A stretch of DNA of 12,793 nucleotides from Burkholderiaceae bacterium. Its GTDB lineage: Bacteria > Pseudomonadota > Gammaproteobacteria > Burkholderiales > Burkholderiaceae_C. Shown piece by piece: positions 1-9,156 of the stretch. The position numbers and the translations under genes were made by a program. The DNA lies in assembly GCA_031256125.1 (NCBI GenBank), contig JAIRRE010000004.1, forward strand, positions 1-12,793, given 5' to 3'. The notes beneath the pieces were generated by a model. The model did no database searches. It saw only the letters and a program-made list of their open reading frames with translations, and was not told where the DNA came from. The first letter of the stretch is position 1; every line of letters begins with the position of its first letter.

Positions 1-596
1 AGGCTCGATGCCGCCTCGACCAGGCGCGGATCGAGCGTGGCGAATGCCGCGAGCGTCGGCCGCACCACGAACGGCGTGTAGAACACCATTTGCGCGAAGA
101 TCACGCCGCTGGCGCCGAACAGAAAATCCAGCGGCGGCGCATCCAGCCCGAGCAGGCGCTGCAAGCCGATGCTGACCGCACCTTGCGAGCCATACAAAAA
201 GACCAGCGTGAACGCGACGAGGAACGACGGAAACGCGACATACAGTTCCAGAAAACGGGTAATCAGAGACGCGCCAGGAAACGGCCGGAAGAACAGCAGC
301 GCCGCGAGCAAGATGCCGAGCAACGACGCGCCGCCCGCGCTCGCCAGCAGCACCCACAGCGTCGTACCCAGCACGTTTCGGATGTCGTGACTGGCAAAAA
401 AGGCCCGGTATGCGGTAAGCGTCGGACCATGCTCGCCAATCGCGCTCAAGAGCACCAGCCGGGTCAGCGGATACAGGACCAGCGGCCCAAGCACGGCGGC
501 GACGAGTGCGACAACCCGCAAGCATGCCCGCCACTGGCGGCGACGTGCGGCCATATCGTGCGCGGCAGCCAACGCACCCATTCGGGCGTCGGCCAT
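1..596 (-). CDS. phnU: 2-aminoethylphosphonate ABC transporter permease PhnU (partial, 3' end beyond window)
   Basis: Inner-membrane permease subunit of the 2-aminoethylphosphonate importer. I translated this frame from the complement; it stays open from an ATG at 596 to the window edge, giving about 198 residues. The N-terminus is short and basic. Hydrophobic segments lie at roughly residues 24-50, 70-96, 107-130 and 150-170. The phrases AFPSF, FLYGSQG, PPLDFLF and FYTPFVVRP match the Salmonella PhnU pattern as I know it. The window ends inside the EAA loop (LVEAAS), the motif that contacts the ATPase; the family is about 290-310 aa, so roughly a third is missing. The start lies 28 bp after the phnT stop, so it is probably co-transcribed. 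No convincing ribosome binding site is seen; in-frame ATGs at 581 and 554 are alternatives. PhnV is the other possible subunit, but the match to PhnU is better. Confidence 0.85.
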   Translation of the reverse strand, partial: MADARMGALAAAHDMAARRRQWRACLRVVALVAAVLGPLVLYPLTRLVLLSAIGEHGPTLTAYRAFFASHDIRNVLGTTLWVLLASAGGASLLGILLAALLFFRPFPGASLITRFLELYVAFPSFLVAFTLVFLYGSQGAVSIGLQRLLGLDAPPLDFLFGASGVIFAQMVFYTPFVVRPTLAAFATLDPRLVEAASS

Positions 597-624
597 TTGC
601 GCAGCGTTCAGCGCCGCGCCCCGA

Positions 625-1698
625 TCAAGGGGTAACCAGGACGGCATCATCGGCCTCGCAATCGAGCGATACGCGCATACCGCGATCAGGCGCCGGATCG
701 CGTCCGCGCTGTAGCGTCACCAATACCGGTTCGCCGCGCGCCGCGTCGAGCATCACGGCCAGCGACAGCGCCGCGCCGTGCCATTCGACCGATGTGACCG
801 TACCATGTAACCGCCCCCGGCCATGCGGGCGGATCGTCAACCGCTCCGGTCGCACGCACGCCACCTTGTCGCATACGCCGTGACGCGGATCGCCGGACGG
901 AAAGACGACGTGCGGCGGCAACAGGTTGGCCGCACCCAGATAACGCGCGACGAAACCGTCCGCGGGGGTGTCATACAACTGCTGCGGCGTGCCCAGTTGC
1001 GCGATCCGTCCATCGCGCATCAACAGCACCCTATCGGCCAGCACCAGTGCATCGTCGCGGTCATGCGTCACATAGATCACGGTCAGTTTCGGCAGGCGCT
1101 CATGCAGCGCCTTGAACTCGCTACGCACCGATGCACGCAGGTTGGCATCGAGCGCGGACAACGGTTCATCAAGCAACAGCACATCCGGCTCGATCACGAG
1201 CGCACGCGCCAGCGCGACCCGCTGTTGCATACCGCCCGAAAGTTGCGCGGGCAGATGACCGCCGCTGTCGCCCATCTGCACGAGCTTGAGCGCATCCGTC
1301 ACGCGCCGCGTAATCTCGCCAGATGACATGCGCCGGGCGCGCAATCCAAACGCCACGTTTTCGGATACCGTCAGATGCGGGAACAGCGCATAGCTTTGGA
1401 ATAGCAGGCCCATGTTGCGCTTGTGCGGCGGCATGTGCGTAAGGTCGCGGCCAGAGACAGTCAGCGTGCCCGCCAACCCGTCAGCTTTGACGAAACCGGC
1501 GATGAAGCGCAGCAACGTCGTCTTGCCGCAGCCGCTTTTGCCGAGAACGGCCAGCTGTTCGCCCGCACCGATGTCGAGCGACAGGTTGTCCAGCACCGTG
1601 CGCGCGCCATAACGCACGCTCAAATGCGCGATGCGCATACCGCCCGGCGTGGCCGCGCCGGGCTGAACGGGCCAGGATGTGCCGTACATACGGTTCAC
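625..1698 (-). CDS. phnT: 2-aminoethylphosphonate ABC transporter ATP-binding protein PhnT
   Basis: Cytoplasmic ATPase that powers 2-aminoethylphosphonate import; 357 aa from the chosen start. Visible motifs: Walker A GKSGCGKTT (53-61), Q-loop Gln101, signature LSGGMQQ (153-159), Walker B VLLLDEP (173-179), D-loop SALD (181-184) and H-loop His212. After about residue 260 comes a TOBE-like regulatory domain, as in spermidine/iron/phosphonate-type importers. The frame is open to an ATG at 1785 that overlaps the 3' end of phnS. I prefer GTG at 1698 because AGGGGAGAA lies eight bases upstream; ATG at 1689 is a weaker option. It sits between phnS (46 bp upstream) and phnU on the same strand, which assigns the substrate. 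From the ATPase alone the substrate could be another small polar compound. Confidence 0.9.
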   Translation of the reverse strand: MNRMYGTSWPVQPGAATPGGMRIAHLSVRYGARTVLDNLSLDIGAGEQLAVLGKSGCGKTTLLRFIAGFVKADGLAGTLTVSGRDLTHMPPHKRNMGLLFQSYALFPHLTVSENVAFGLRARRMSSGEITRRVTDALKLVQMGDSGGHLPAQLSGGMQQRVALARALVIEPDVLLLDEPLSALDANLRASVRSEFKALHERLPKLTVIYVTHDRDDALVLADRVLLMRDGRIAQLGTPQQLYDTPADGFVARYLGAANLLPPHVVFPSGDPRHGVCDKVACVRPERLTIRPHGRGRLHGTVTSVEWHGAALSLAVMLDAARGEPVLVTLQRGRDPAPDRGMRVSLDCEADDAVLVTP

Positions 1699-1744
1699 GC
1701 CGGGTTCTCCCCTGCGCTGGACCGGTCGCGGCGGCAGCGCAAAT

Positions 1745-2827
1745 TCACTGCGGCTTGGCCACTTGAGTCTGCTTGCCAGAATCACCGATCACTTCCTTGT
1801 TCCAACGTTCGATCCACTCAGGCTTTTTGGCCAGCACCGCATTCCAGTCAACCGGGATCAGCTTCACGCCGGCAATCGCACGCTTGATGGCATCCCCGTT
1901 CTTGCCTGTGAGCGGTACATCAGTACGGGCCGGAATGCCGAACATTTCGGGCACCTTCGCCTGCACACTGACGGACATCAGATAGTCGATCAGCTTCTTG
2001 CCAACGTCCTGGTTAGGACCGCCCTTGATAAGCCCGATGACATACGGCAGCTGGAATGTCGTTGGCGGCTCGCCTTCCTTCGGAGCGATAAAGATCGGCT
2101 GGATCGAAAGGCCGCCGTGCTCCGCATCGTCGAGGTCCATTTGCAAATCGCCGTTGGCGACGGTGATTTCGTTACGCGACAGCAACACGTCCAGATAACC
2201 GGTGCCTTTGGTATGGAACTTGGCGTTGCGCTCGAGTTTTGCCAAATAGTCGAACGCCTGGTTCTCGCCCATGAACGCATTGGCCAGAATGATGACCGCC
2301 ATTCCGTCGCCCGCCGTCGCCGGGTTCGAGTAGGCGACCTTGCCGCTGTAATCGGGATGCAGCAAATCGGCCAGCGTCTTCGGCGGATTTTTGACTACCG
2401 ACGGATTAATGGCAAACGAAAAATAGTTGTTCACGAACGTCGCCCACGAACCATCGTCAGCTTTTGCCATTGCCGGCACATTCGCATAGTTGATGCTGCG
2501 GTACGGCTGCAACAGGCCCATTTGATCGGCTTGCTGAATGAAAGGCGGCGTCGTGACGAGCACATCGGCTTTCGGTTCATCCTTTTCGATATTGGCCCGA
2601 TTGACCACTTCGCCGCTGCCCGCCGTCACGATATTGACTTTCACGCCTTCCTGCTTTTCAAACGCGGGCAGCACGTCGCGGTACAGGTTCTCCAGGCCAT
2701 CCATTGTGTACAGCACGACGGTGGCCGCCTGTGCGCGTATCGCAACGCCTTGCAGCAACGCAGCCGCGCAAGCCGCCAACGCAATGCGGCGCCACATGCC
2801 GCCGCGCAGAAAATTCAAATGCCTCAT
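1745..2827 (-). CDS. phnS: 2-aminoethylphosphonate ABC transporter substrate-binding protein PhnS
   Basis: Periplasmic binding protein, 360 aa, that captures 2-aminoethylphosphonate for the PhnTU(V) importer. Residues 1-34 form a Sec signal peptide: basic start, hydrophobic core, AQA before the probable cut, and no lipobox cysteine. The mature part begins ATVVLYTMDGL and carries ADVLVTTPPFIQ, VANGDLQM and PYVIGL, phrases shared with Salmonella PhnS as I remember it; the fold is the extracellular solute-binding family 1/Fe3+-type. The ATG at 2827 has GGAGAA seven bases upstream, so I keep it; Met11 is a weaker alternative. It is first gene of the minus-strand operon and is divergent from phnW, which uses the same compound. 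The C-terminal tail is Lys/Gln rich and variable. Confidence 0.9.
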   Translation of the reverse strand: MRHLNFLRGGMWRRIALAACAAALLQGVAIRAQAATVVLYTMDGLENLYRDVLPAFEKQEGVKVNIVTAGSGEVVNRANIEKDEPKADVLVTTPPFIQQADQMGLLQPYRSINYANVPAMAKADDGSWATFVNNYFSFAINPSVVKNPPKTLADLLHPDYSGKVAYSNPATAGDGMAVIILANAFMGENQAFDYLAKLERNAKFHTKGTGYLDVLLSRNEITVANGDLQMDLDDAEHGGLSIQPIFIAPKEGEPPTTFQLPYVIGLIKGGPNQDVGKKLIDYLMSVSVQAKVPEMFGIPARTDVPLTGKNGDAIKRAIAGVKLIPVDWNAVLAKKPEWIERWNKEVIGDSGKQTQVAKPQ

Positions 2828-2928
2828 ATATTGGTTCTCCGTTAGGTGGAATCACGAACGGTCGATCGGCAAAGGTTCCGTTCGCACGGAGGACGATCTG
2901 CCGTTCCGCCGCAACCGGGTGTTCCGGC

Positions 2929-2946
2929 CTTTCGCGGCAACGAAAG
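2929..2946. promoter_or_regulatory. Inverted repeat in the phnS-phnW divergent intergenic region (candidate operator)
   Basis: CTTTCG, a six-base spacer, then CGAAAG: a perfect 6 bp dyad about 100 bp from each divergent start. It is followed at once by GAAAGTTTC, a second small palindrome sharing its right arm. A regulator of both phnS and phnW could bind here. No regulator gene (such as a GntR-type phnR) is in the window. Position and symmetry are seen; the role is inferred, and a short dyad can arise by chance in GC-rich DNA. Confidence 0.3.
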
Positions 2947-3056
2947 TTTCACCACGTTCAATGACAGCTTCGTGACGGTGTCCGGGGTTTCTCAAAAGTG
3001 ACACATGGAGCCGCTAACCTGTGCGGTGTCTCAACTTTTTTCAGAGAGAAAACCTC

Positions 3057-4166
3057 ATGCCTGAACGCGATCCGATCCTGCTTACGCCTGGTCCGCTGAC
3101 AACCTCGCGCGCGACGCGCGAAGCGATGCTGCACGACTGGGGATCGTGGGATACCGCCTTCAATCAACTGACCCAAAGCGTTTGCAAAGACTTGGTGCGG
3201 ATCGCCAATGGCGGCGACGAGTTCGTCTGCGTGCCGCTGCAAGGCAGCGGTACCTTCGCGGTCGAAGCGGCCATCGGCACATTGGTGCCGCGCGATAGTC
3301 GCGTGCTGGTTCCGAACAATGGCGCGTACTGCGCGCGAATCATCACGATCCTGCGGCGGCTTGGCATTGCGTGCGTCGAGCTGCCGTTCGCGGAGAGCGA
3401 ACCGGCAAACGCTGGCGCCATCGACGACGCGCTGGCAGGCGATTCGGGCATCACGCACGTCGTGATGGTGCAGCTGGAAACCAGTGCCGGCCTACTCAAT
3501 CCGCTCGACGCCATCGCCGCTATCTGCCGCTCGCGCGGCAAGCGTCTGATCGTCGATGCCATGAGTTCCTTTGGCGCATTGCCGATCTCGCTGGCGGACA
3601 GCGGAATCGACGCCTTGATCTCGGCCAGCGGCAAGTGCTTGGAAGGCGTACCCGGCATGGGCTTCGTGCTGGCGCGGCGCGCGCTGCTCGAAGCCAGCGC
3701 GGGACGTTCGCCCTCGCTGGCGCTCGATCTGTACGACCAGTATGTCTATATGCAGCGCACGTCGCAATGGCGTTTCACGCCGCCCACGCACGTGGTGGCC
3801 GCATTACGCGCTGCGCTCGACCAGTTCCTTGGCGAAGGCGGGCAACCGGCGCGCGGCGCACGCTACGCGGAAAACTGCGCGGCACTGATAGACGGGATGC
3901 GCGCGCTGGGCTTCGTGCCGTTTCTCGACGCGAGCGCACAGGCTCCGGTGATCGTCACGTTCCACGCGCCCGCTGATCCGGCCTACACCTTTGCGGCGCT
4001 TTACACCGCGGTGCGCAACGCGGGCTACGTGCTGTATCCGGGCAAATTGACAACGCTGGAAACGTTTCGCGTCGGCTGCATCGGCGCCCTGGGCGCGCAC
4101 GAGATTCGCGGCGCGGTTGCGGCGATCGGTGATGCGCTGCGTGCGCTCGGTATTACCTTGCGGTGA
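3057..4166 (+). CDS. phnW: 2-aminoethylphosphonate--pyruvate transaminase PhnW
   Basis: Cytoplasmic PLP enzyme that transfers the amino group of 2-aminoethylphosphonate to pyruvate, giving phosphonoacetaldehyde and alanine. It has 369 aa, close to the usual ~367. The start [10 protein letters not shown] and the HDWGSWD phrase are typical of the PhnW/class V aminotransferase family. VDAMSSFG (Asp167) is the PLP ring-nitrogen region, and [12 protein letters not shown] holds the Schiff-base lysine Lys193. The frame extends upstream to a GTG at 3021, but ATG 3057 has AGAGAG at good distance and matches the family N-terminus, so I chose it. It is divergent from phnS, whose importer supplies the substrate. 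The next enzyme, phosphonoacetaldehyde hydrolase (phnX) or the phnY/phnA pair, is not downstream here. Confidence 0.92.
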   Translation: MPERDPILLTPGPLTTSRATREAMLHDWGSWDTAFNQLTQSVCKDLVRIANGGDEFVCVPLQGSGTFAVEAAIGTLVPRDSRVLVPNNGAYCARIITILRRLGIACVELPFAESEPANAGAIDDALAGDSGITHVVMVQLETSAGLLNPLDAIAAICRSRGKRLIVDAMSSFGALPISLADSGIDALISASGKCLEGVPGMGFVLARRALLEASAGRSPSLALDLYDQYVYMQRTSQWRFTPPTHVVAALRAALDQFLGEGGQPARGARYAENCAALIDGMRALGFVPFLDASAQAPVIVTFHAPADPAYTFAALYTAVRNAGYVLYPGKLTTLETFRVGCIGALGAHEIRGAVAAIGDALRALGITLR

Positions 4167-4276
4167 ACGGCGAGCACCCGATCTGAGGCATTCGGCGCTG
4201 GCACATCGGTCACGCCCGTCGCGAACATCACCCCTGAACACCGGCAAGAATCAGCGGGTACGCTTAACAATTGGCG

Positions 4277-4295
4277 CATGACCGCTCTGGTCATG
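4277..4295. promoter_or_regulatory. Perfect inverted repeat upstream of phaC
   Basis: CATGACC, a five-base loop, then GGTCATG lies in the 263 bp gap between phnW and phaC, about 135 bp before the phaC start. It could be an operator for a regulator of the polyhydroxybutyrate operon. It has no T-tract, so it does not look like a phnW terminator, and I see no convincing terminator after phnW. The repeat is seen; the function is inferred. Confidence 0.3.
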
Positions 4296-4341
4296 AACCA
4301 GGGATAGCGTCTCTGGAATCGCGGGAATGCGACACTTGCGT

Positions 4342-4370
4342 TTGACGCTCTTTTGTGCATTCATGAATAT
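4342..4370 (+). promoter_or_regulatory. Possible sigma70 promoter for phaC
   Basis: TTGACG (4342-4347), a 17-base spacer and GAATAT (4365-4370) sit about 60 bp upstream of the phaC start. The -35 is good and the -10 is poor. CATAAT at 4401-4406 is a better -10 match but has no matching -35. Either could drive the operon. Confidence 0.3.
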
Positions 4371-4429
4371 GTGACAAGAGCAGCGTCGGCAGAGTGCCCA
4401 CATAATAGGAACAGGATAAGGAGACAAAC

Positions 4430-6187
4430 GTGACCACAACATCACCATCCTTCGCCGCGCTTTGGACTGGCTTTGATCCCGATGCGGCGGCGCGCGCCTT
4501 GGCGGCACTGGTTGCGCCGCAGGGGAACTGGGAGCAGGCGTTCCAAACGGCGGCGGGCATGTTGGCTCAGGACAAAGGGCAGCAGACCGGACTGGGCAGC
4601 CCGGCGATGGGCGCGTTGCGGATTGCACCCGAACGTCTGGCGCAACTGCAAAGCGATTACGTGCGAGCCGTGGGCGAGTTGTGGAACCAGAGCCTCAAAG
4701 GCACAGGCGCGCCCATAGACAAGCGCTTTGCAGATCCAGCGTGGTCGCATAACCCGTTGGCCTCGGGTATGGCGGCGGCGTATTTGCTCAACGCGCGCAC
4801 GCTGCTGGCGCTGGCCAACGCCACCGAGGGCGATGTCAAAACGCGCAACCGGCTGCGTTTTGCCGTCGAGCAATGGGTGGCTGCCGCCGCACCGAGCAAC
4901 TATCTGGCGTTCAACCCGGAAGCGCTGCAAAAGGCCATCGAAACCAAGGGCGAGAGCCTGACCAAGGGCATCCAGAACATGCTCGAGGACATGAGGCGCG
5001 GCCACGTGTCGATGACCGACGAGCGCCAGTTCGAGGTCGGGCGCAATGTCGCCACTACCGAGGGCGCGGTGGTGTTCGAGAACGATTATTTCCAGCTCAT
5101 CGAATACAAGCCGCTGACCGACAAGGTCCACGCGCGTCCGCTGCTGGTCGTTCCGCCGTGCATCAACAAGTACTACATTCTGGATTTGCAGCCGGCCAAT
5201 TCTTTTCTGCGCTACACGACCAGTCAAGGGCACCGCACCTTCGTGGTCAGTTGGTGCAACCCCGACGCATCGTTGGCCCAGGCCACGTGGGACGATTACA
5301 TTGAGCACGCCGCCATCCGGGCGATTGAGACGGTGCGGGAAATTACCGGCAGCCGGCAGATCAATACGCTCGGCTTTTGCGTGGGCGGCACCATTCTGGG
5401 AACGGCGCTGGCGGTGTTGGCCGCGCGCGGCCAGCGAGCGGTGGCCAGCGCGACCTTCTTGACTACGCTGCTCGATTTTTCCGACACCGGCGTGCTGGAT
5501 GTGTTCATCGACGAGGGCTTCGTGCAATACCGCGAACAGGAAATGGGTAAAGGCGGTTTGCTCAAAGGGCAGGATTTGGCAACGACCTTCAGCTTTCTGC
5601 GGCCCAACGATCTGGTGTGGAACTACGTGGTCGGCAATTACCTCAAGGGCGAAACGCCGCCCCCGTTCGACCTGTTGTACTGGAACAGCGACTCGACCAA
5701 TCTGCCCGGGCCGTTCTATGCCTGGTATCTGCGCAACACCTATTTGGAAAACAACCTGGTCAAGCCCGGTAAATGCACGGTGTGCGGCGAAAAGATCGAC
5801 TTGGGTCAAATCGACATCCCGGTCTATATCTACGGTTCGCACGAAGACCACATCGTGCCGATTCGCGGCGCGTATGCCAGCACCCAGAGATTGCCGGGCG
5901 ATAAGCGTTTCGTAATGGGCGCGTCGGGCCATATCGCGGGCGTCATCAACCCGCCGGCGGCGGGTAAGCGCAGTCATTGGCTGCGCGAGGATGGCCAATT
6001 CCCATCCGTGTTCGATGCTTGGCTGACAGGCGCCCAGGAACTGCCCGGAAGCTGGTGGCCCGATTGGGCAGCCTGGTTGAAAAGCCACGCCGGACGCACC
6101 ATTGCCGCGCCGCGCGGTTACGGCAAAGCGCCTCAATACCGGGCTATTGAACCGGCGCCGGGGCGCTACGTCAAGGCAAAAGCTTGA
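4430..6187 (+). CDS. phaC: Class I poly(3-hydroxybutyrate) synthase PhaC
   Basis: Polymerises (R)-3-hydroxybutyryl-CoA into polyhydroxybutyrate at the granule surface; 585 aa, the usual class I length (Ralstonia ~589). An N-terminal PhaC_N domain includes RFADPAW (99-105). The alpha/beta-hydrolase part has the lipase-like box GFCVGG with nucleophile Cys317, then Asp473 in HEDHIVP and His501 in GASGHIAG, completing the Cys-Asp-His triad. The start is GTG, with AAGGAG six bases upstream; no ATG competes nearby. First gene of phaC-phaA-phaB. A small oddity is KCTVCGEK (448-455), where a leucine, common at the first Cys position, is replaced, creating a CxxC. A 564-codon open frame on the opposite strand is a shadow of GC-rich codon use. 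Confidence 0.96.
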   Translation: MTTTSPSFAALWTGFDPDAAARALAALVAPQGNWEQAFQTAAGMLAQDKGQQTGLGSPAMGALRIAPERLAQLQSDYVRAVGELWNQSLKGTGAPIDKRFADPAWSHNPLASGMAAAYLLNARTLLALANATEGDVKTRNRLRFAVEQWVAAAAPSNYLAFNPEALQKAIETKGESLTKGIQNMLEDMRRGHVSMTDERQFEVGRNVATTEGAVVFENDYFQLIEYKPLTDKVHARPLLVVPPCINKYYILDLQPANSFLRYTTSQGHRTFVVSWCNPDASLAQATWDDYIEHAAIRAIETVREITGSRQINTLGFCVGGTILGTALAVLAARGQRAVASATFLTTLLDFSDTGVLDVFIDEGFVQYREQEMGKGGLLKGQDLATTFSFLRPNDLVWNYVVGNYLKGETPPPFDLLYWNSDSTNLPGPFYAWYLRNTYLENNLVKPGKCTVCGEKIDLGQIDIPVYIYGSHEDHIVPIRGAYASTQRLPGDKRFVMGASGHIAGVINPPAAGKRSHWLREDGQFPSVFDAWLTGAQELPGSWWPDWAAWLKSHAGRTIAAPRGYGKAPQYRAIEPAPGRYVKAKA

Positions 6188-6284
6188 AAAGCGCTTGTGC
6201 CAAGCCTTGAAATTTGGTTGTGCGTATAAACTTCAAAACATCCCGGAGAGCTACGTTTGGGTAGTCTGGGTGCGGCACGGGTGG

Positions 6285-6312
6285 TTGACCTATTTCCGGC
6301 AGTGGCTATGAA
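6285..6312 (+). promoter_or_regulatory. Possible promoter upstream of phaA
   Basis: TTGACC (6285-6290), a 16-base spacer and TATGAA (6307-6312) lie in the 179 bp gap between phaC and phaA. The gap is large for an operon and AT-richer than its surroundings, so phaAB may also be transcribed on its own. GGTTGACC occurs again at 6322-6329, so the two copies may be a direct repeat bound by a regulator. Both ideas rest on consensus matching only. Confidence 0.3.
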
Positions 6313-6366
6313 TAAGGCATAGGTTGACCCAAAGAATACTCAACAATTTTTTCAGGAGAACGGCAA

Positions 6367-7545
6367 ATGGAAGACATCGTGATCGTTTCCGCGGCACGTA
6401 CCGCGGTAGGTAAATTTGGCGGCACACTGGCTACGACACCGGCAGCCGAGTTGGGCAGCGTCGTCATCAAGGCGGCGCTGGCGCGCGCCAATCTCGACCC
6501 CGCGCAGGTGGGCGAGGTCATCATGGGACAGGTGCTGGCGTCCGGCTGCGGCCAGAACCCGGCGCGGCAGGCGCTGCTCAAGGCCGGCCTCCCCAAGGAT
6601 GTGCCGGCCATGACCATCAACGCCGTGTGCGGTTCGGGCCTCAAATCGGTGATGCTGGCAGCGCAAGCCATCAACGCGGGCGACTACGACATCGGCATCG
6701 CGGGCGGGCAGGAGAACATGAGCGTAAGCCCACACCTGCTGCCCGGCAGCCGCGATGGCCAGCGCATGGGCGACTGGAAGTTGCAGGACTCGATGATCGT
6801 CGATGGTCTGTGGGATGTTTATGGCAATTACCACATGGGCATCACCGCCGAGAACGTCGCCAAGCAGGAAGGCATCACGCGCGAAGCGCAGGACGCGCTG
6901 GCGCTGGGCAGCCAGCAAAAAGCCGCCGCCGCGCAGGAGGCGGGCCGCTTCAAGGACGAGATCGCGCCTGTCACCGTGCCGCAGCGCAAGGGCGACCCGA
7001 TCGTGTTCGACAGTGACGAGTTCATCAACAAAAAGACCAGTGCCGAAGTGCTGGCCAAGCTCAGACCCGCTTTTGCCAAGGATGGCACCGTGACCGCTGG
7101 CAACGCCAGTGGCATCAACGATGGCGCGGCGGCAGTGGTTGTCATGACCGCGAAAAAAGCTGCGGCGCTAGGCTTGAAGCCTCTGGCGCGCATCGCCTCG
7201 TTTGCCACCGTGGCGCTGGAACCGGCGGTAATGGGCCTGGGGCCGGCTTACGCTGTGCCCAAAGCCTTGCAACGGGCGGGCTGGAATATCGGCGACGTGG
7301 ATTTATTCGAGCTTAACGAAGCCTTTGCCGCGCAGGCCGCCGCCGTCAACAAGCTGCTGGGCGTCGATACCGCCAAGGTTAACGTCAATGGCGGCGCCAT
7401 CGCCATCGGCCACCCCATCGGCGCTTCGGGCTGCCGTATTCTCGTCACGCTGTTGCACGAAATGCGGCGCCGCAACACCAAAAAAGGCGTGGCCGGGCTG
7501 TGCATCGGCGGCGGCATGGGCGTTGCCCTGGCGGTGGAGCGCTGA
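6367..7545 (+). CDS. phaA: Acetyl-CoA acetyltransferase (beta-ketothiolase) PhaA
   Basis: Condenses two acetyl-CoA to acetoacetyl-CoA, the first step of polyhydroxybutyrate synthesis; 392 aa, the normal thiolase length. Catalytic residues are visible: Cys88 in [10 protein letters not shown] (acyl-enzyme), His349 in GHPIGASG, and Cys379 in GLCIGGGMG (general base). The N-terminal [14 protein letters not shown] is typical of the biosynthetic thiolases. CAGGAGAA precedes the ATG. It lies between phaC and phaB on the same strand, which supports the biosynthetic role over fatty-acid degradation. Confidence 0.96.
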   Translation: MEDIVIVSAARTAVGKFGGTLATTPAAELGSVVIKAALARANLDPAQVGEVIMGQVLASGCGQNPARQALLKAGLPKDVPAMTINAVCGSGLKSVMLAAQAINAGDYDIGIAGGQENMSVSPHLLPGSRDGQRMGDWKLQDSMIVDGLWDVYGNYHMGITAENVAKQEGITREAQDALALGSQQKAAAAQEAGRFKDEIAPVTVPQRKGDPIVFDSDEFINKKTSAEVLAKLRPAFAKDGTVTAGNASGINDGAAAVVVMTAKKAAALGLKPLARIASFATVALEPAVMGLGPAYAVPKALQRAGWNIGDVDLFELNEAFAAQAAAVNKLLGVDTAKVNVNGGAIAIGHPIGASGCRILVTLLHEMRRRNTKKGVAGLCIGGGMGVALAVER

Positions 7546-7557
7546 AAGAGAAATGCT

Positions 7558-7588
7558 GTTCGCGCCGCTGGCCATTCCGGCGGCGAAC
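7558..7588 (+). other. Hairpin in the phaA-phaB intercistronic gap
   Basis: GTTCG + CCGC (7558-7568, with a two-base bulge) can pair with GCGG + CGAAC (7580-7588), leaving an 11-base loop. No U-tract follows, so it is unlikely to terminate. It could stabilise the upstream message or tune the phaA:phaB ratio. The pairing is read from the sequence; no role is shown. Confidence 0.35.
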
Positions 7589-7636
7589 AGGATATGATGA
7601 ATTCCTCACTTCGATCAACTAAGGAGACAAAGTCAA

Positions 7637-8374
7637 ATGGCTCAAAAAATTGCATACGTCACGGGTGGCATGGGCGGCATCGGTACTGCCATCTGTCACC
7701 GTCTGTTCAAGTCTGGCTTCAAAGTCATTGCGGGCTGCGGCCCAACGCGGGATTATCAGAAGTGGCTCGAAGAACAAAAGGCTGCGGGGTTCACCTTTTA
7801 TGCCAGCGCCGGCAACGTGGCCGACTGGCAGTCGACGGTGGAAACTTTCGCCAAGGCCAAGGCCGAACACGGGCCAATCGACGTGCTGGTCAACAACGCG
7901 GGGATTACGCGCGACCGCATGTTCCTGAAAATGACGCCCGAAGATTGGCGCTCGGTGATCGACACTAACCTGAGCAGTATGTTCTACGTCACCAAACAGG
8001 TGGTGCCGGACATGGTGGAAAGGGGTTGGGGCCGCATCATCCAGATCAGTTCCGTCAACGGCGAAAAAGGCCAAGCCGGGCAAACCAACTATTCGGCGGC
8101 CAAGGCCGGTATGCACGGCTTCACGATGGCGCTAGCGCAGGAGTTGGCCGCCAAGGGCGTCACCGTCAACACCGTCAGCCCTGGCTACATCGGCACCGAC
8201 ATGGTGCGCGCCATCAAACCCGAAGTTTTGGAAAAAATCGTCGGTACCATCCCGGTCAAACGCCTGGGTACTACCGAGGAGATCGGCTCCATCGTCGCCT
8301 GGCTGGCAGGCGATGATTCGGGCTTTACCACCGGCGCCGATTTTTCGTGCAACGGCGGCCTGCATATGGGCTGA
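7637..8374 (+). CDS. phaB: NADPH-dependent acetoacetyl-CoA reductase PhaB
   Basis: Reduces acetoacetyl-CoA to (R)-3-hydroxybutyryl-CoA with NADPH, supplying monomer to PhaC; 245 aa (Ralstonia PhaB 246). Short-chain dehydrogenase features: cofactor loop TGGMGGIG (9-16), NNAGITRD (86-93), Asn111, then Ser139, Tyr152 and Lys156 (YSAAK) of the active site. The C-terminus GADFSCNGGLHMG is the usual PhaB ending. AAGGAG lies ten bases before the ATG, slightly far. Third gene of phaCAB, 91 bp after phaA. The terminator that follows closes the unit, so the phaR regulator often found next is not here. Confidence 0.96.
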   Translation: MAQKIAYVTGGMGGIGTAICHRLFKSGFKVIAGCGPTRDYQKWLEEQKAAGFTFYASAGNVADWQSTVETFAKAKAEHGPIDVLVNNAGITRDRMFLKMTPEDWRSVIDTNLSSMFYVTKQVVPDMVERGWGRIIQISSVNGEKGQAGQTNYSAAKAGMHGFTMALAQELAAKGVTVNTVSPGYIGTDMVRAIKPEVLEKIVGTIPVKRLGTTEEIGSIVAWLAGDDSGFTTGADFSCNGGLHMG

Positions 8375-8392
8375 CCCGCCGACGCGCCCATC

Positions 8393-8420
8393 AAAACCCC
8401 GCCGCACGGCGGGGTTTTTT
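8393..8420 (+). terminator. Rho-independent terminator after phaB, probably bidirectional
   Basis: CCCCGCC (8397-8403), loop GCAC, GGCGGGG (8408-8414), followed by six Ts. Four As just before the stem extend pairing and give a U-tract on the complementary strand too. It therefore can end both phaCAB and the convergent minus-strand gene whose stop is at 8446. Confidence 0.92.
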
Positions 8421-8445
8421 CATGGAAGTCCGAGCTGTGCGCGCG

Positions 8446-9092
<647 letters not shown>

Positions 9093-9156
9093 TTAGTTTT
9101 GTGATCGCTTGTGACTATCGCCCTTTGAAGCCGCGCATCATGTTGGACAATGCAGC

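Noticed and set aside
90..635. 181-codon plus-strand open frame at the left edge
   Set aside because: Low-complexity Arg/Gln-rich translation opposite the PhnU permease, whose membrane segments and EAA loop are clear.
1679..2845. 388-codon plus-strand open frame opposite phnS
   Set aside because: Same type of antisense shadow; the minus-strand PhnS has a signal peptide, ribosome binding site and family motifs.
4167..4276. Terminator after phnW
   Set aside because: Searched for a GC stem with a T-run and found none convincing.
4442..6136. 564-codon open frame on the minus strand opposite phaC
   Set aside because: It is Arg/Gln/His-rich with no recognisable domain and no ribosome binding site, and lies exactly under a complete PhaC with all catalytic residues. 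GC-biased codon use explains the open antisense frame.
7558..7588. phaA-phaB hairpin as a terminator
   Set aside because: No U-tract follows the stem, and phaB has its own ribosome binding site and belongs to the same pathway.
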